Below, piece after piece: positions 1 through 9,591 of a stretch of 64,000 bases of DNA. Position 1 is the first letter of the stretch, and every line of letters begins with the position of its first letter. The stretch is from Candidatus Poribacteria bacterium (GTDB lineage: Bacteria > Poribacteria > WGA-4E > PCPOR2b): NCBI GenBank assembly GCA_003635265.1, contig PYIZ01000048.1, forward strand, positions 62,001 to 126,000, given 5' to 3'. A program made the position numbers and the translations under genes. The notes beneath the pieces are model-generated. The model was not told the DNA's origin and made no database searches. It saw nothing but the letters and a program-made list of their open reading frames with translations.

Positions 1-861
1 GGATTGAGCACGATGGTGGCGCGTCCGATTATCAATACACGGGACGAGCCACACGCTGATGAGATGTTATACCGTCGGCTGCACGTAATCGTCGGCGATT
101 CCAACATGTCTGAGTTTTCCATCTATCTGAAGGTGGGAATTACGGCGATTGTGCTACAACTGATCGAACAGGGTGTTGTCGGAGATCAGTTCAGACTCTC
201 TGACCCTGTTTTGGCAATCAAAACGGTATCGCGCGACCTTTCCTGTAAAGAACCTTTGGTTTTAGACGATGGTAGGAAATGGACGCCCATTGAGGTTCAG
301 CGCGAATATCTTGATTTGGCTCACAAGCATATTGCCACGGCGGATCTGTCTGAGGTCGTACAAGATGTGATGCAGACGTGGGAATTTGTTCTCGATCGTC
401 TCGACGAAGATCCGATGAGTTTGGATCGGCACCTCGACTGGGTGATTAAGAAACGGTTGATTGATGCGTACCTGCGACGCCACAATTTAGCCCATTCAGA
501 TCACCAAATTCGGATGTTGGATTTGCAATATCACGACATCCGTCCGAACAAAGGGCTTTACGCGAGACTGCTGAAAAACGGACGTGTTGAACGGCTCCTC
601 AAACATGAGGAGATTGTTCAAGCGATTAACAATCCACCTGTTGATACACGTGCCTATTTTCGTGGTATGTGTTTACAAAAATATCCTAACGAGGTTCACA
701 GCGCAAGCTGGAATTCAATGATTTTTTGTACTGACGATTCTTCTTTAGATAAAATCTTAATGGACCGTCCGCACTTCGGAACACAGGAGATGACTGGCGA
801 TCTATTGAGAGACTGTACGGCTGCAGAGTTGGTTCAAGCCATTCTCACATCCAACGATTAG
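1..861 (+). CDS. dop: Pup deamidase/depupylase Dop, C-terminal part (5' end outside window)
   Basis: Removes Pup from pupylated proteins and, in organisms with Pup-Gln, deamidates Pup; cytoplasmic. The frame is open from base 1, so the N-terminal ATP-binding part lies outside the window. The visible 287 residues are clearly related to PafA downstream: both carry the block INTRDEPHAD followed by YRRLHVIVGDSNMSEF, and later LDWVIKKRLI. Being first in a dop-pup-prcB-prcA-pafA order, and less PafA-like than the gene at 2804, it is assigned to Dop. The stop lies 15 bases before pup, so the two are cotranscribed. Because the Pup here ends in Glu, its role would be depupylation only (inference). Confidence 0.9.
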   Translation, partial: GLSTMVARPIINTRDEPHADEMLYRRLHVIVGDSNMSEFSIYLKVGITAIVLQLIEQGVVGDQFRLSDPVLAIKTVSRDLSCKEPLVLDDGRKWTPIEVQREYLDLAHKHIATADLSEVVQDVMQTWEFVLDRLDEDPMSLDRHLDWVIKKRLIDAYLRRHNLAHSDHQIRMLDLQYHDIRPNKGLYARLLKNGRVERLLKHEEIVQAINNPPVDTRAYFRGMCLQKYPNEVHSASWNSMIFCTDDSSLDKILMDRPHFGTQEMTGDLLRDCTAAELVQAILTSND

Positions 862-876
862 AAGGGGGAAAGCAAC

Positions 877-1074
877 ATGCCATCCGAAAAGCAACAGGAC
901 CAAAGAGACAAACGGACTCAGGATACTGAGGAAGTTCAACCGGATCAAGAGGTCGTGGAGCAAGGCGAAGAGATTAAAGAAGATCTCGATCAAATCCTTG
1001 ATGAAATCGACGAAATCTTGGAAGAAGACTCAGAAGAATTTGTCGAGAATTATATTCAGCGAGGAGGCGAGTAG
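877..1074 (+). CDS. pup: Prokaryotic ubiquitin-like protein Pup
   Basis: Small protein modifier that is ligated through its C-terminal glutamate to substrate lysines to mark them for the proteasome. It has 65 residues, is very acidic and Gln-rich, with a predicted coiled-coil middle (EEIKEDLDQILDEIDEILEE) as needed for binding the Mpa/ARC ATPase. The C-terminus is Arg-Gly-Gly-Glu. This is the already activated GGE form rather than the GGQ of mycobacteria. A purine-rich Shine-Dalgarno (AAGGGGGAA) precedes the ATG at 877. The stop TAG overlaps the GTG start of prcB by one base, indicating translational coupling. Confidence 0.96.
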   Translation: MPSEKQQDQRDKRTQDTEEVQPDQEVVEQGEEIKEDLDQILDEIDEILEEDSEEFVENYIQRGGE

Positions 1075-1958
1075 TGGTCTTTAGCGGCTCCGATCATAGA
1101 ACCTCCGATTTCCTTGAGCTCTTGCAAAAGGAACGCCCGGAGCTTCTATCAAGGTCTGGTACAGGGGCGTTCGGTACAACACCTCTACCAGACTCACCCG
1201 CGGCAAGTGCCGATTTTCGGGCATTCCGCTACGCGGAACTGAAAGGACAGCGCGTGCCAACTCCCAGTTTGATGGATCTTTATGATAGCCTGCTTGAAGG
1301 AACAACTATATTAGCCGCTGTTTATAACGAGGGGGTTATCATCGCCGGCGACCGTCAGGCAACGGCGGGATTCCAAGTGGGGGAACGGCGTATCCGAAAA
1401 GTCTATGAGGTGGATACCTATTCAGCTATCGCTATTGCGGGTGTCGCCGGACCAGCGATGGAGATGGCGAAGCTCTTCCAGGTTCAGGTGGAGTTCTATG
1501 AAAAGATAGAAGGCTCACCGTTAAGCCTAGAGGGCAAAGCCAATTCCTTGTCAAATATGGTCAAATCCAATTTGCCTATGGCGTTGCAGGGATTGGTGGT
1601 TGTTCCGATTTTCGCGGGATATGACCTTAAACGAAAACAGGGCAAGATCTTCAAATACGACGCGATAGGCGGGCAATACGAAGAAAGCGAATACTATGCC
1701 ACCGGATCCGGTGGTAAGGATGCGCAGGCAACGCTGAAAAAGCTGTATAGCCCCGATATGTCCCGTGATGGTGCCCTGAAGGTAGTTGCGGAAGCCCTCT
1801 GGGATGCCGCCGACGAAGATGTGGCGACGGGGGGACCCGATTTTATTCGGGAGATTTTCCCGACAATCAAGGTTATTGATTCGACGGGGATCTCAGATAT
1901 ACCGGATGAGGATGTCAAGACGCTCTATACTGAGTTACTTGACAGGCTCCGCAATTGA
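1074..1958 (+). CDS. prcB: 20S proteasome beta subunit PrcB (catalytic)
   Basis: Catalytic ring subunit of the bacterial 20S proteasome, an N-terminal threonine hydrolase. The mature N-terminus should be Thr77, in the sequence EGTTILAAVYNEG, after removal of an unusually clear 76-residue propeptide. The catalytic partners are visible: Asp93 (GDRQAT, equivalent to Asp17) and Lys109 (IRKVYEV, equivalent to Lys33). The GSGG motif (TGSGGKDA) follows. At 294 residues it has the length of actinobacterial PrcB precursors. The start is GTG at 1074, overlapping the pup stop. About 138 bases separate it from prcA, a gap with no obvious terminator. Confidence 0.97.
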   Translation: MVFSGSDHRTSDFLELLQKERPELLSRSGTGAFGTTPLPDSPAASADFRAFRYAELKGQRVPTPSLMDLYDSLLEGTTILAAVYNEGVIIAGDRQATAGFQVGERRIRKVYEVDTYSAIAIAGVAGPAMEMAKLFQVQVEFYEKIEGSPLSLEGKANSLSNMVKSNLPMALQGLVVVPIFAGYDLKRKQGKIFKYDAIGGQYEESEYYATGSGGKDAQATLKKLYSPDMSRDGALKVVAEALWDAADEDVATGGPDFIREIFPTIKVIDSTGISDIPDEDVKTLYTELLDRLRN

Positions 1959-2096
1959 TAATTGAAGATTGGCAATCAGCCCGCCACAAGGGTGTTGGAT
2001 CGGCGAAGTCAACGAAAGAATTGGGGTATGTCTATTCGGACCGAGCCGCTTTGAGGAGTACTGATAATTGATACCTGCAATTTGATGGAGGAGTAG

Positions 2097-2807
2097 ATGC
2101 CGGCACCGTATTACGTGTCACCCGAGCAAATCATGCAGGAAAAGGAGGATTTTGCTCGGAAGGGGATCGAGAAGGCGAAAGAGGTTATTGTTCTGGAATA
2201 TCGAGATGGTATTCTGATGGTTGCAGAAAATCCGTTGGCGACGGTTTTCAAGATTTCGGAAATCTATGATCGGATTGCACTCGCAGCGACTGGACTCTAT
2301 CCAGACTATGAAGCCCTGCGATATGCCGGGATTCAAGGTGCCGAAATCAAAGGGTTTACCTTCAACCGTGAAGATGTTACGGCGAGATGGCTCGCAAATC
2401 AGTATTCACAGCAGATTGGCGCTATCTATCGGCAACCGGATATGAAACCGCTTGAGGTGGAACTTCTCCTGTGCGAGATTCGTGAAGATTCTTCATCGAA
2501 CAACAGAATCTATCATCTATCTTTTGATGGCACGTTTTGGGAAGACAATCAATACACCGTCATCGGCGGAAGAGCGGATGAAATTGCAGGCATCCTCGAA
2601 AATGAATATAGCGACGGTTTGGATCTGAGTGGTGCTGTTAGGCTTGCGGCAAGGACTTTTGAAACGATCGAAGCGGAAGCCGATGAAGCAGAACGATACC
2701 AAGTGACGGCTGAAACAATAGAAGCAGCCGTACTGGATGAAACTCTAAATCGGCGCAAATTTAAGCGTTTGCTGCCCGATGAACTGAGTGAGATTTTGAG
2801 CGCATGA
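2097..2807 (+). CDS. prcA: 20S proteasome alpha subunit PrcA
   Basis: Non-catalytic outer-ring subunit that gates entry to the proteasome chamber and docks the ATPase ring. It has 236 residues; the N-terminus (PYYVSPEQIMQEK) matches the gate helix H0 region of bacterial alpha subunits, and the segment KGIEKAKEVIVLEYRDGILM is the first strand pair of the Ntn fold. No N-terminal catalytic Thr is expected or seen. The ATG at 2097 has a strong Shine-Dalgarno (GGAGGAG at 2087-2093). The last four bases overlap the ATG of pafA (ATGA), so the two are translationally coupled. The C-terminus lacks the long acidic tail of some actinobacterial homologues. Confidence 0.95.
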   Translation: MPAPYYVSPEQIMQEKEDFARKGIEKAKEVIVLEYRDGILMVAENPLATVFKISEIYDRIALAATGLYPDYEALRYAGIQGAEIKGFTFNREDVTARWLANQYSQQIGAIYRQPDMKPLEVELLLCEIREDSSSNNRIYHLSFDGTFWEDNQYTVIGGRADEIAGILENEYSDGLDLSGAVRLAARTFETIEAEADEAERYQVTAETIEAAVLDETLNRRKFKRLLPDELSEILSA

Positions 2808-4162
2808 ACCGAAGGATTTATGGTCTCGAAAACGAATATGGCATCATCTGCACGTCGGATCGACGCGGCGGAAAAGCGTTATCCATCCAAAATGCGGTGA
2901 TGTATCTCTTTCGGGAGATTATTTCTGGACGGATGTATCCGGACGTGTTTCTGGAGAATGGTGCTCGGTTCTATCAGGATATAGGCTGCCACCCCGAATA
3001 TGCGACGCCCGAATGCGATAAGGTGAGCGACCTTGTCAGCCACGATAAAGCCGGTGAGCGGATTATCGAGCGGCTGTCTGTTGCGGCAGAGCGGAAAATG
3101 CAGGCAGATGGATTTCTTGGGCGGATTTCGGTCTTTAAGAATAATACCGATACACCCGGCAATACATACGGCTGCCATGAGAACTACCTCATGGATCGTC
3201 GTGTGAGTTTTCGCCAACTCGCCTCACAACTCATTCCCTTCTTTGTAACGCGCCAAGTCTTTGCCGGAGCAGGAAAAGTCAAATCTACCAACCGTGGTGG
3301 ATACGCAATCTCTCAACGGGCGCAACATATCCGTGAAGAAATCTCAATTGCAACGACAACGGCGCGGGGAATCATCAACACACGCGATGAGCCGCATGCG
3401 GATCGCGAAAAGTATCGGCGCCTGCACGTGATCGTCGGTGACTCCAATATGTCGGAGTTCGCTACCTACCTCAAGATCGGCACCACGGCAATCGTTTTGC
3501 GGATGATCGAGGATAACTTTATCAAGCAGCGTCTCGCGTTACGCGATTCCGTCCGAGCGATTCAGCAGATCTCCGAAGATATCACTTGTACCCGGAAAAT
3601 TGAATTAGAAAACGGCAAACGGCTTTCAGGCGTCGAGATGCAGTGGGAATATCTTGAGTGCGCCAAGCAGTATTTTGAGCAGGTAGAATCGGATCCAATC
3701 ACTGATCAGATCATGGCGCGGTGGGAATACGTACTTACCTGTTTAGAGACAGATCCGATGCAGCTTGACCGAGAGCTTGATTGGGTCATTAAGAAGAAAT
3801 TGATTGAAACCTATGTGGAGAGCCGGCAACTCAAGTGGAATTCTGCCAAGGTTATGATGCTTGATCTACAGTACCACAATATTCGACCCGATCTTGGGTT
3901 GTATTACAAGCTCGAAAAGGACGGTCGCGTTGAACGAATCGTCAGCGATGACGAAGTTGAACATGCGATGCATCACCCTCCAGAAACCACCCGAGCGAAG
4001 TTCCGCGGTCGTTTTGTAAAGTTGGCAAACGAGCGAAAGATTCTTTGTGGTGTGAATTGGAGCTATATCCAACTGTACGAACCCTACCAAAAACTCTTCC
4101 TTTCCACGGATCCCCTGCAAGCCGAATACGAAGAAGCCAGCCGGATGATCTATTCGATTTAG
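2804..4162 (+). CDS. pafA: Pup-protein ligase PafA
   Basis: ATP-dependent ligase that joins the C-terminal Glu of Pup to the epsilon-amino group of substrate lysines. It has 452 residues, the usual PafA length. The N-terminus RRIYGLENEYGI carries the metal/ATP-binding glutamates of the carboxylate-amine ligase fold; the central INTRDEPHAD and RRLHVIVGDSNMSEF blocks are shared with Dop, and the C-terminal domain ends in ASRMIYSI. It starts within prcA (ATGA overlap) and ends the operon. A palindrome (4170-4183) lies eight bases after the stop. PafA being in the same operon as both core subunits is a compact arrangement. Confidence 0.95.
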   Translation: MNRRIYGLENEYGIICTSDRRGGKALSIQNAVMYLFREIISGRMYPDVFLENGARFYQDIGCHPEYATPECDKVSDLVSHDKAGERIIERLSVAAERKMQADGFLGRISVFKNNTDTPGNTYGCHENYLMDRRVSFRQLASQLIPFFVTRQVFAGAGKVKSTNRGGYAISQRAQHIREEISIATTTARGIINTRDEPHADREKYRRLHVIVGDSNMSEFATYLKIGTTAIVLRMIEDNFIKQRLALRDSVRAIQQISEDITCTRKIELENGKRLSGVEMQWEYLECAKQYFEQVESDPITDQIMARWEYVLTCLETDPMQLDRELDWVIKKKLIETYVESRQLKWNSAKVMMLDLQYHNIRPDLGLYYKLEKDGRVERIVSDDEVEHAMHHPPETTRAKFRGRFVKLANERKILCGVNWSYIQLYEPYQKLFLSTDPLQAEYEEASRMIYSI

Positions 4163-4169
4163 TGCCTGT

Positions 4170-4183
4170 CCCGACAAATCGGG
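4170..4183. repeat. CCGAT/ATCGG-type palindrome, copy 1
   Basis: The palindrome CCCGA-CAAA-TCGGG follows the pafA stop. The same core (CCCGA, 4 bases, TCGGG, often preceded by CCTGT and followed by ATC) recurs at 5458, 15104, 15148, 33835, 38211 and 38359. It may double as a weak hairpin after the operon, but there is no T-run. Confidence 0.6.
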
Positions 4184-4310
4184 ATCAATCTCTGAAAGTT
4201 GTCATTTTACAAGTACATACCCTCAAGATCGGTTGATTTTGCCTTTTAAGTTGGCAAAGGGCGACCGTTTTACCTACTTTTACAATAAGCCCTTAATTGT
4301 GGAGGATTTA

Positions 4311-4886
4311 ATGGTGAAAGAACGTCTAGTTGCCTTTCGCATGAAAACTACATTGTTACTGTTGTTAGTTTGCATTTCGGTTGCTTTAGTGAGTTGCGAT
4401 ATAATACAGGAGATCTTAATCCCTGTGATGCCATCGCAACAGGCAATTGCGATTATCGGTTCGGCGAGCGGAAGTAACCTGACCGGAACAGCAACTTTTA
4501 CACAAAACGGTGAGACAATCACGCTCATGGTCGAGATCCAGAACGTATCTCCGGGGCTTCACGCCGTGCATATTCACGAAAAAGGCGATTGCAGTTCGCC
4601 CGATGGCACCTCCGCTGGTGGCCATTGGAATCCCACTAACGTTGCCCACGGTAAATGGGGGGTAGGTGAATTCCATCTTGGGGACATCGGCAATATAACT
4701 GTCGGTGAGGATGGTACAGGCACAATTGAGTTGACGACAAACCTTTGGGAAATGGGCACCGGTTCCGATCTAGATATTGTTGGTAGAGGCATTATTGTCC
4801 ATGCAGGAGCCGATGATTTTACCTCACAGCCTTCAGGCGCTGCTGGCGCACGAATCGGTTGCGGGGCGATTATATTGGCAAACTAA
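4311..4886 (+). CDS. sodC: Cu/Zn superoxide dismutase, lipoprotein
   Basis: Dismutates superoxide outside the cytoplasm. The ATG at 4311 is chosen because GGAGG sits five bases upstream; a second ATG at 4341 begins the hydrophobic stretch. A lipoprotein signal ending in ALVSC predicts lipid attachment in the periplasm. All metal-ligand positions of the family can be seen: HIH, GGHWNP, HGKWG, FHLGD and the final VHAGADD, followed by the active-site arginine in AGARIGCGAI; the cysteines of the structural disulfide are also present. It is a single-gene unit between pafA and two cytochrome-like lipoproteins on the same strand. Confidence 0.92.
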   Translation: MVKERLVAFRMKTTLLLLLVCISVALVSCDIIQEILIPVMPSQQAIAIIGSASGSNLTGTATFTQNGETITLMVEIQNVSPGLHAVHIHEKGDCSSPDGTSAGGHWNPTNVAHGKWGVGEFHLGDIGNITVGEDGTGTIELTTNLWEMGTGSDLDIVGRGIIVHAGADDFTSQPSGAAGARIGCGAIILAN

Positions 4887-4958
4887 TCTTGGCGATCTTC
4901 CTTTCCACAACGCTTTTGACGAATGGAACGTGGAGTAACCAACCGGAGGAGATGATTG

Positions 4959-5369
4959 ATGTATAAAATAAACATAGGAACAGTATTGCTACTCGTCGTC
5001 GGACTGATGGTTTGGTTGTTTGGATGTGGAAGTGCTATTAAGGAACTCGGTTTGGTCTTTGACAACCCCGCGGCTGCGGGTAGACCGAGTCCCTCTTTTA
5101 GCGCTGATATCGCCCCTATTCTGACAAGCCAATGTGCCATTGCAGAGTGCCATGTCGTTGATGGACCGCACGATATTGACCTCCGCACTTATGACACCCT
5201 CATGAAGGGTGGAGACGACGGGGCTATCGTTATTGTAGGTGATGCTAGAGAGAGCGAAATAGTCGAAGAAATCGCAGAGGGCAAGATGCCCCCTGAAGGA
5301 CCCTCGTTGGATGCAGCCCAGATCCAACTCATCATTGATTGGATTAATGAAGGGGCTAAGAATAATTAA
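4959..5369 (+). CDS. Cytochrome-c-like lipoprotein (CX4CH), tandem copy 1
   Basis: Exported protein of unknown function, 136 residues. It has a lipoprotein signal peptide ending LFGCGS, then a domain resembling the haem-binding region of planctomycete-type cytochromes: SADIAPILTSQC-AIAE-CH, a CX4CH motif instead of the usual CXXCH, and a downstream GKMPP that could supply the axial Met. The ending IQLIIDWINEGA is typical of these domains. GGAGGA precedes the ATG at 4959. The gene at 5761 is a clear duplicate. Whether haem is bound is uncertain, because CX4CH is a non-standard attachment motif. Confidence 0.7.
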   Translation: MYKINIGTVLLLVVGLMVWLFGCGSAIKELGLVFDNPAAAGRPSPSFSADIAPILTSQCAIAECHVVDGPHDIDLRTYDTLMKGGDDGAIVIVGDARESEIVEEIAEGKMPPEGPSLDAAQIQLIIDWINEGAKNN

Positions 5370-5760
5370 CCTTTGGTGTTAGTTTAGCGAGAAAGTCTTT
5401 TCCACATTGTTCAAGTCGCTTTGGATCTCACGATACATCGGGATTCACGGAACGGAACCGATTTATCGGGGAGTTCATTGGTTCATTAGTCGGTTAGTTG
5501 ATTCATTCTTCTTCTCGCCTTCGGATCCACATGTCGCCTGGGGCTTTAGGGTATTTGCGTATCGGTGTACTATAGACATGTCGCCCCTCTGGGGCTAAAT
5601 GACCTGCTAAACCAATGATTTCTAGGTTTCACGCATCACGTTCCACGTTATCAACAGCTGCAAACTAGCACCATTCGTTAATTAAATCTTAACAAGAAAC
5701 TTCCTTTCTACCTATTCCTTGAAGGTGGAATATGAGGAAGCTAGATGGAGGAAATAATTG
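5370..5760. repeat. Repeat-rich spacer between two duplicated lipoprotein genes
   Basis: 391 bases without a convincing gene. They contain two CCGAT-type palindromes (CGATACATCG at 5431-5440; CCGATTTATCGG at 5458-5469) and two direct copies of ACATGTCGCC followed by GGGGCT (5529-5545 and 5576-5596). A GGAG at 5747-5750 serves the next gene. No terminator or promoter stands out. Confidence 0.55.
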
Positions 5761-6237
5761 GTGTATAGGATGAAAATAGGAATGCTGTTGCTATTCATTG
5801 CTGGGGTGATGTTTGGCTGTGGAGGTGATGATACAGAAACAGGCGATGGTCATGACCACGACCACGTGCACGGTGATGAAGGTGATGACTTTGATACTGC
5901 TGCCAGTAATCTCGGATTGATGTTTGACGACCCGGTGGCCGCTGGTAGACCGAGTCCCTCATTTGGTGCCGATATTTCACCTATCCTGACAAGCCGATGC
6001 GCCACCGCAGGTTGTCATGTCGCTGGCGGACCACATGGTGTTGATCTCAGCACATATGACACCCTCAGTGCAGGAAGCGACGATGGAGCTATCGTTATTG
6101 CAGGCAATGCCAGAGAAAGTGAAGTCGTCAAGCAGATTGTCCAAGGCAGGATGCCCCCTCCTCCTGCTGAACCCTTGGAGGCTGCCCAGACCCAGCTCAT
6201 CATCGATTGGATCAATGAGGGTGCCGAGAATAACTAA
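5761..6237 (+). CDS. Cytochrome-c-like lipoprotein with His-rich insert, tandem copy 2
   Basis: Paralogue of the protein at 4959, sharing NLGLMFDDPVAAGRPSPSF, the CX4CH motif (RCATAGCH), GRMPP and IDWINEGAENN. It differs by an insert just after the lipoprotein cysteine (VMFGCGGDD) that is very rich in His and Asp, DGHDHDHVHGDEGDD at about residues 27-42, a likely metal-binding segment. GTG at 5761 is chosen because the protein then aligns from its first residue with copy 1 (MYKINIG against VYRMKIG) and GGAGG lies upstream; ATG at 5770 is possible. The function is unknown; an extracytoplasmic redox or metal-binding role is an inference. Confidence 0.7.
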   Translation: MYRMKIGMLLLFIAGVMFGCGGDDTETGDGHDHDHVHGDEGDDFDTAASNLGLMFDDPVAAGRPSPSFGADISPILTSRCATAGCHVAGGPHGVDLSTYDTLSAGSDDGAIVIAGNARESEVVKQIVQGRMPPPPAEPLEAAQTQLIIDWINEGAENN

Positions 6238-6355
6238 CGCTTTATCGGTAGCATAGAACCGGTTTTATTTGATTTATCTTCCCCAACAGTTTCTGAAAAC
6301 AGTGAACCGAGGGGTTTATCTAACTGATGTGCGCGTAGGTTAAGTCCTGCCAAGT

Positions 6356-6387
6356 ATCCCTCCCTTCGTGGAGGGATTTTCTTTGTT
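6356..6387 (+). terminator. Intrinsic terminator
   Basis: A perfect 8-bp stem, ATCCCTCC with GGAGGGAT around a six-base loop, is followed by TTTCTTTGTT. It lies between the lipoprotein pair and ppdK. Confidence 0.75.
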
Positions 6388-6507
6388 CAACCTTTTGTGT
6401 TAATCACATTACTGGGGAAATGATAATCCTAAAGACGAAGTGACGATGGTTGTATAGATAGTCTCTTACGTATTTCGTTACGCATTATTCTTTTAAGGAG
6501 GTTTTGA

Positions 6508-9144
6508 ATGGCTCAAGATAAATACGTTTACTTTTTCGGCAGCGGTCAAACCGATGGCAGCGCGGAGATGAGAAGCCTGCTCGGTGGTAAGGGTGCCAAT
6601 CTCGCTGAGATGACCAGTTTAGGTATCCCGGTGCCGGCTGGTTTTACAATATCAACCGAAACTGGCAGATTATATCACGAAAACAATAATCAGTATCCCG
6701 AAGGACTTGACGAACAGATTGATGAAAATTTGCGAAAACTAGAAGTAGCGATGGATGCAAAATTCGGGGATATCGAAAATCCACTGCTTCTCTCTGTCCG
6801 ATCGGGTGCGGCGGTTTCAATGCCCGGTATGATGGACACTATCCTCAACCTCGGCTTGAATGATGATGCGGTCAAGGGATTGACGGCAAAAGCTGGGAAT
6901 GAACGTTTCGCTTACGATGCCTATCGTCGATTTGTGCAGATGTTCGGGGATGTTGTGCTCGGTGTCGAACACGATGCGTTTGAACATCTCTTGGAAGCGA
7001 AGAAAGCAGCAAAAGGTGTCGAACTCGATACGGAATTGGATGCGAACGATTTGGCGGAATTGGTTTCTGAGTTCAAGGCACTTGTCAAGGAGGAGACAGG
7101 ATCGGATTTCCCCGATGACCCACGTAGCCAACTCGACATGGCGCGTGACGCAGTCTTTGAATCGTCGAACAATGAGCGAGCACTCATCTACCGTCGATTG
7201 AACAACATCTCCGAAGAGCTCGGTCGAACGGCAGTCAACGTCCAAGCGATGGTTTTTGGGAATATGGGCGAAACATCGGGGACGGGGGTCGCATTCACAC
7301 GGGATCCCTCAACCGGCGAGAATTCTTTTTACGGCGAATTTCTGATGAACGCCCAAGGCGAGGATGTCGTGGCAGGGATTCGCACGCCACTCCCTATTGA
7401 TGAACTCCAGGGGATCATGCCGCAAGCCTATGAGCAGTTAACGTCTATTGGGGAGACCTTAGAGGCGCATTACCGTGATATGCAGGATGTCGAGTTTACC
7501 ATTCAGGATAGGCACCTTTATATGCTCCAAACCCGTAGCGGCAAACGGACCGGTGCCGCTGCCGTGCGTACTGCCGTTGAAATGGTTAATGAGGGGCTCA
7601 TTGACAAAGCAACCGCTCTGACCCGGATCCCACCGGACGATCTGGAGCAGCTCCTCCACCCGATGATCGATCCAGATGTGGCGGTTGAGCCGATTGCGAA
7701 GGGGCTACCTGCCTCACCCGGTGCTGCTGTGGGCAAAGTGGTTTTCACGGCAGATCGTGCTGAAGAGTTGGTGGCTGAAGGTGAAAAGGTGATTTTGGTC
7801 CGCACCGAAACGTCTCCAGAGGATATCGGCGGAATGCACGCTGCAGAAGGCATTTTAACGGCGCGTGGCGGGATGACCTCACACGCTGCTGTTGTCGCAC
7901 GGGGTATGGGAAAATGCTGTGTGGCAGGGTGCAGCGACATCACCGTAAACGAGGGGGCGAAGGAGTTTCAGGCTGGCGATCTTCGGCTGACAGAGGGGGA
8001 TTACATCACGCTCAACGGTTCCACCGGCGAGGTGATCGAGGGAGCGGTCAAACTGATTGACCCCGAATTGAGTGGCGATTTTGGCACACTGATGGAGTGG
8101 GCGGACGAATTTCGTAAACTCGGTGTACGCACAAATGCGGATACGCCGGGTGATTCACAGACTGCAAGAGGGTTCGGTGCGGAGGGAATTGGTCTCTGTC
8201 GTACCGAGCATATGTTCTTTGAAGGTGAACGGATTGATGCTGTCCGCGAGATGATCCTTGCAAAAGATGAGACGGGGCGCAAGGCAGCACTTGATAAATT
8301 GCTTCCGTATCAACGGGAGGACTTTGCTGGCATCTTTGAGGCGATGGACGGCTATCCTGTCACCATTCGGACACTCGATCCACCGCTCCATGAGTTCCTA
8401 CCCCAAACCGATGAAGATGTCCAGGAACTTGCGGATAAGATCGGTGTCCCCGCCGAGACACTGTATCAGCAGAGGGAAGCGTTGCACGAATTTAACCCGA
8501 TGCTAGGTCACCGTGGATGTCGTCTCGGTATTATCTATCCGGAGATCACGGAGATGCAAGCGCGGGCGATCTTTGAGGCGGCTGTCGAAGTCACCAAACG
8601 TGGGGTTAAGGCAATCCCTGAGATTATGATCCCGCTGGTTGGGCATGTTCAGGAGTTGGCGTTGCAGCGTGAGGTGGTCGTCGATACCGCGAACAAGGTG
8701 TTTGCGGAGACCGGCACTGAGGTGGAGTACCTTGTCGGGACGATGATCGAATTGCCGAGAGCTGCGCTCACCGCGAATGAAATCGCACAGGAAGCGGAAT
8801 TCTTCTCCTTCGGGACAAACGATCTCACACAGACTACCTTCGGGATGAGCCGCGATGATGCCGGTAAGTTCTTGGGTGATTATGTGGAGGGCGGAATCCT
8901 TGAGCACGATCCGTTCCAGGTGCTGGATCAGAGCGGCGTCGGTCAGTTGGTGCAGATCGGCACAAACAAAGGACGCGAAACTCGCCAAGATCTCAAGGTC
9001 GGTATCTGTGGTGAACACGGCGGTGAGCCGAGTTCCGTTATCTTCTGCCACGACTCAGGCTTGGACTACGTTTCTTGTTCTCCGTTCCGAGTGCCAGTCG
9101 CCCGACTTGCAGCAGCACAAGCTGCTGTCGCTGATGAGTCCTGA
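6508..9144 (+). CDS. ppdK: Pyruvate, phosphate dikinase
   Basis: Reversibly converts pyruvate, ATP and phosphate to phosphoenolpyruvate, AMP and PPi; cytoplasmic. At 878 residues it is the standard bacterial length. It starts with the nucleotide-binding domain ([31 protein letters not shown]), then the phosphohistidine domain with the catalytic His in [15 protein letters not shown], and the C-terminal PEP/pyruvate barrel with the catalytic Cys in [13 protein letters not shown]. The ATG is preceded by AAGGAGG. It is monocistronic: a terminator lies upstream and repeats lie downstream. Its regulatory protein (PDRP) is not in the window. Confidence 0.97.
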   Translation: MAQDKYVYFFGSGQTDGSAEMRSLLGGKGANLAEMTSLGIPVPAGFTISTETGRLYHENNNQYPEGLDEQIDENLRKLEVAMDAKFGDIENPLLLSVRSGAAVSMPGMMDTILNLGLNDDAVKGLTAKAGNERFAYDAYRRFVQMFGDVVLGVEHDAFEHLLEAKKAAKGVELDTELDANDLAELVSEFKALVKEETGSDFPDDPRSQLDMARDAVFESSNNERALIYRRLNNISEELGRTAVNVQAMVFGNMGETSGTGVAFTRDPSTGENSFYGEFLMNAQGEDVVAGIRTPLPIDELQGIMPQAYEQLTSIGETLEAHYRDMQDVEFTIQDRHLYMLQTRSGKRTGAAAVRTAVEMVNEGLIDKATALTRIPPDDLEQLLHPMIDPDVAVEPIAKGLPASPGAAVGKVVFTADRAEELVAEGEKVILVRTETSPEDIGGMHAAEGILTARGGMTSHAAVVARGMGKCCVAGCSDITVNEGAKEFQAGDLRLTEGDYITLNGSTGEVIEGAVKLIDPELSGDFGTLMEWADEFRKLGVRTNADTPGDSQTARGFGAEGIGLCRTEHMFFEGERIDAVREMILAKDETGRKAALDKLLPYQREDFAGIFEAMDGYPVTIRTLDPPLHEFLPQTDEDVQELADKIGVPAETLYQQREALHEFNPMLGHRGCRLGIIYPEITEMQARAIFEAAVEVTKRGVKAIPEIMIPLVGHVQELALQREVVVDTANKVFAETGTEVEYLVGTMIELPRAALTANEIAQEAEFFSFGTNDLTQTTFGMSRDDAGKFLGDYVEGGILEHDPFQVLDQSGVGQLVQIGTNKGRETRQDLKVGICGEHGGEPSSVIFCHDSGLDYVSCSPFRVPVARLAAAQAAVADES

Positions 9145-9166
9145 AATGGGTAAGATGATTGACTAT

Positions 9167-9250
9167 GTAGGGGCAGGTTTCCAACCTGCCCATCTACAAA
9201 CCTGAACTCTACGATTCGCCGTGTGCTTGTAGTAGTGCAATTCATTGCAC
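9167..9250. repeat. Two intergenic inverted repeats after ppdK
   Basis: The first is GGGCAGGTT-tcc-AACCTGCCC (9171-9191) flanked by GTAG and CTAC; the second is GTGCAAT-tc-ATTGCAC (9235-9250). The first belongs with the GTAGG-linked GC-rich hairpins found at 13429, 15036, 36377 and 62163. It could also act as the 3' hairpin of the ppdK transcript. Confidence 0.6.
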
Positions 9251-9320
9251 GTTAGATCAATGATGTTACTGGGCGCAGTCCAAACGCTTTCTTCGATAAG
9301 AGTTTCACAGGGGAGGATCA

Positions 9321-9533
9321 ATGAAAGTTAAGTATTTTCACGATACGGATACTGCCCTAGTTGAGTTCTCAGAGCGTGAAGTAACCGAAACGAAAGGAAT
9401 TAACGAGAATATCTATATCGATTTGGATGCTTTTGGCAATTTGGTGGCAATGACCATCGAACATGCCCATCAACAGGCAAGTCTGCCAGATCTGTCCTAT
9501 GAGCAGATAGAAAACCCGAGTACGGATTTATAG
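9321..9533 (+). CDS. DUF2283 family small protein
   Basis: 70 residues matching the DUF2283 pattern: KVKYFHDTDTALVEF at the start, then NIYIDLDAFGNLVAMTIEHA. Members are short, all-beta proteins of unknown function, often near toxin-antitoxin or stress loci. The start at 9321 has GGGGAGG upstream. It is followed on the same strand by an unrecognised gene at 9592; there is no other functional hint. Confidence 0.75.
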   Translation: MKVKYFHDTDTALVEFSEREVTETKGINENIYIDLDAFGNLVAMTIEHAHQQASLPDLSYEQIENPSTDL

Positions 9534-9591
9534 AATTAAAGAATGTACAAAAATCCCTGCAATTTTGTTAATGAGAATTAGGAGGGTAACA

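Noticed and set aside
5529..5596. CRISPR-like direct repeats
   Set aside because: Only two imperfect copies of about 17 bases with one spacer; no cas genes. Treated as an intergenic repeat.
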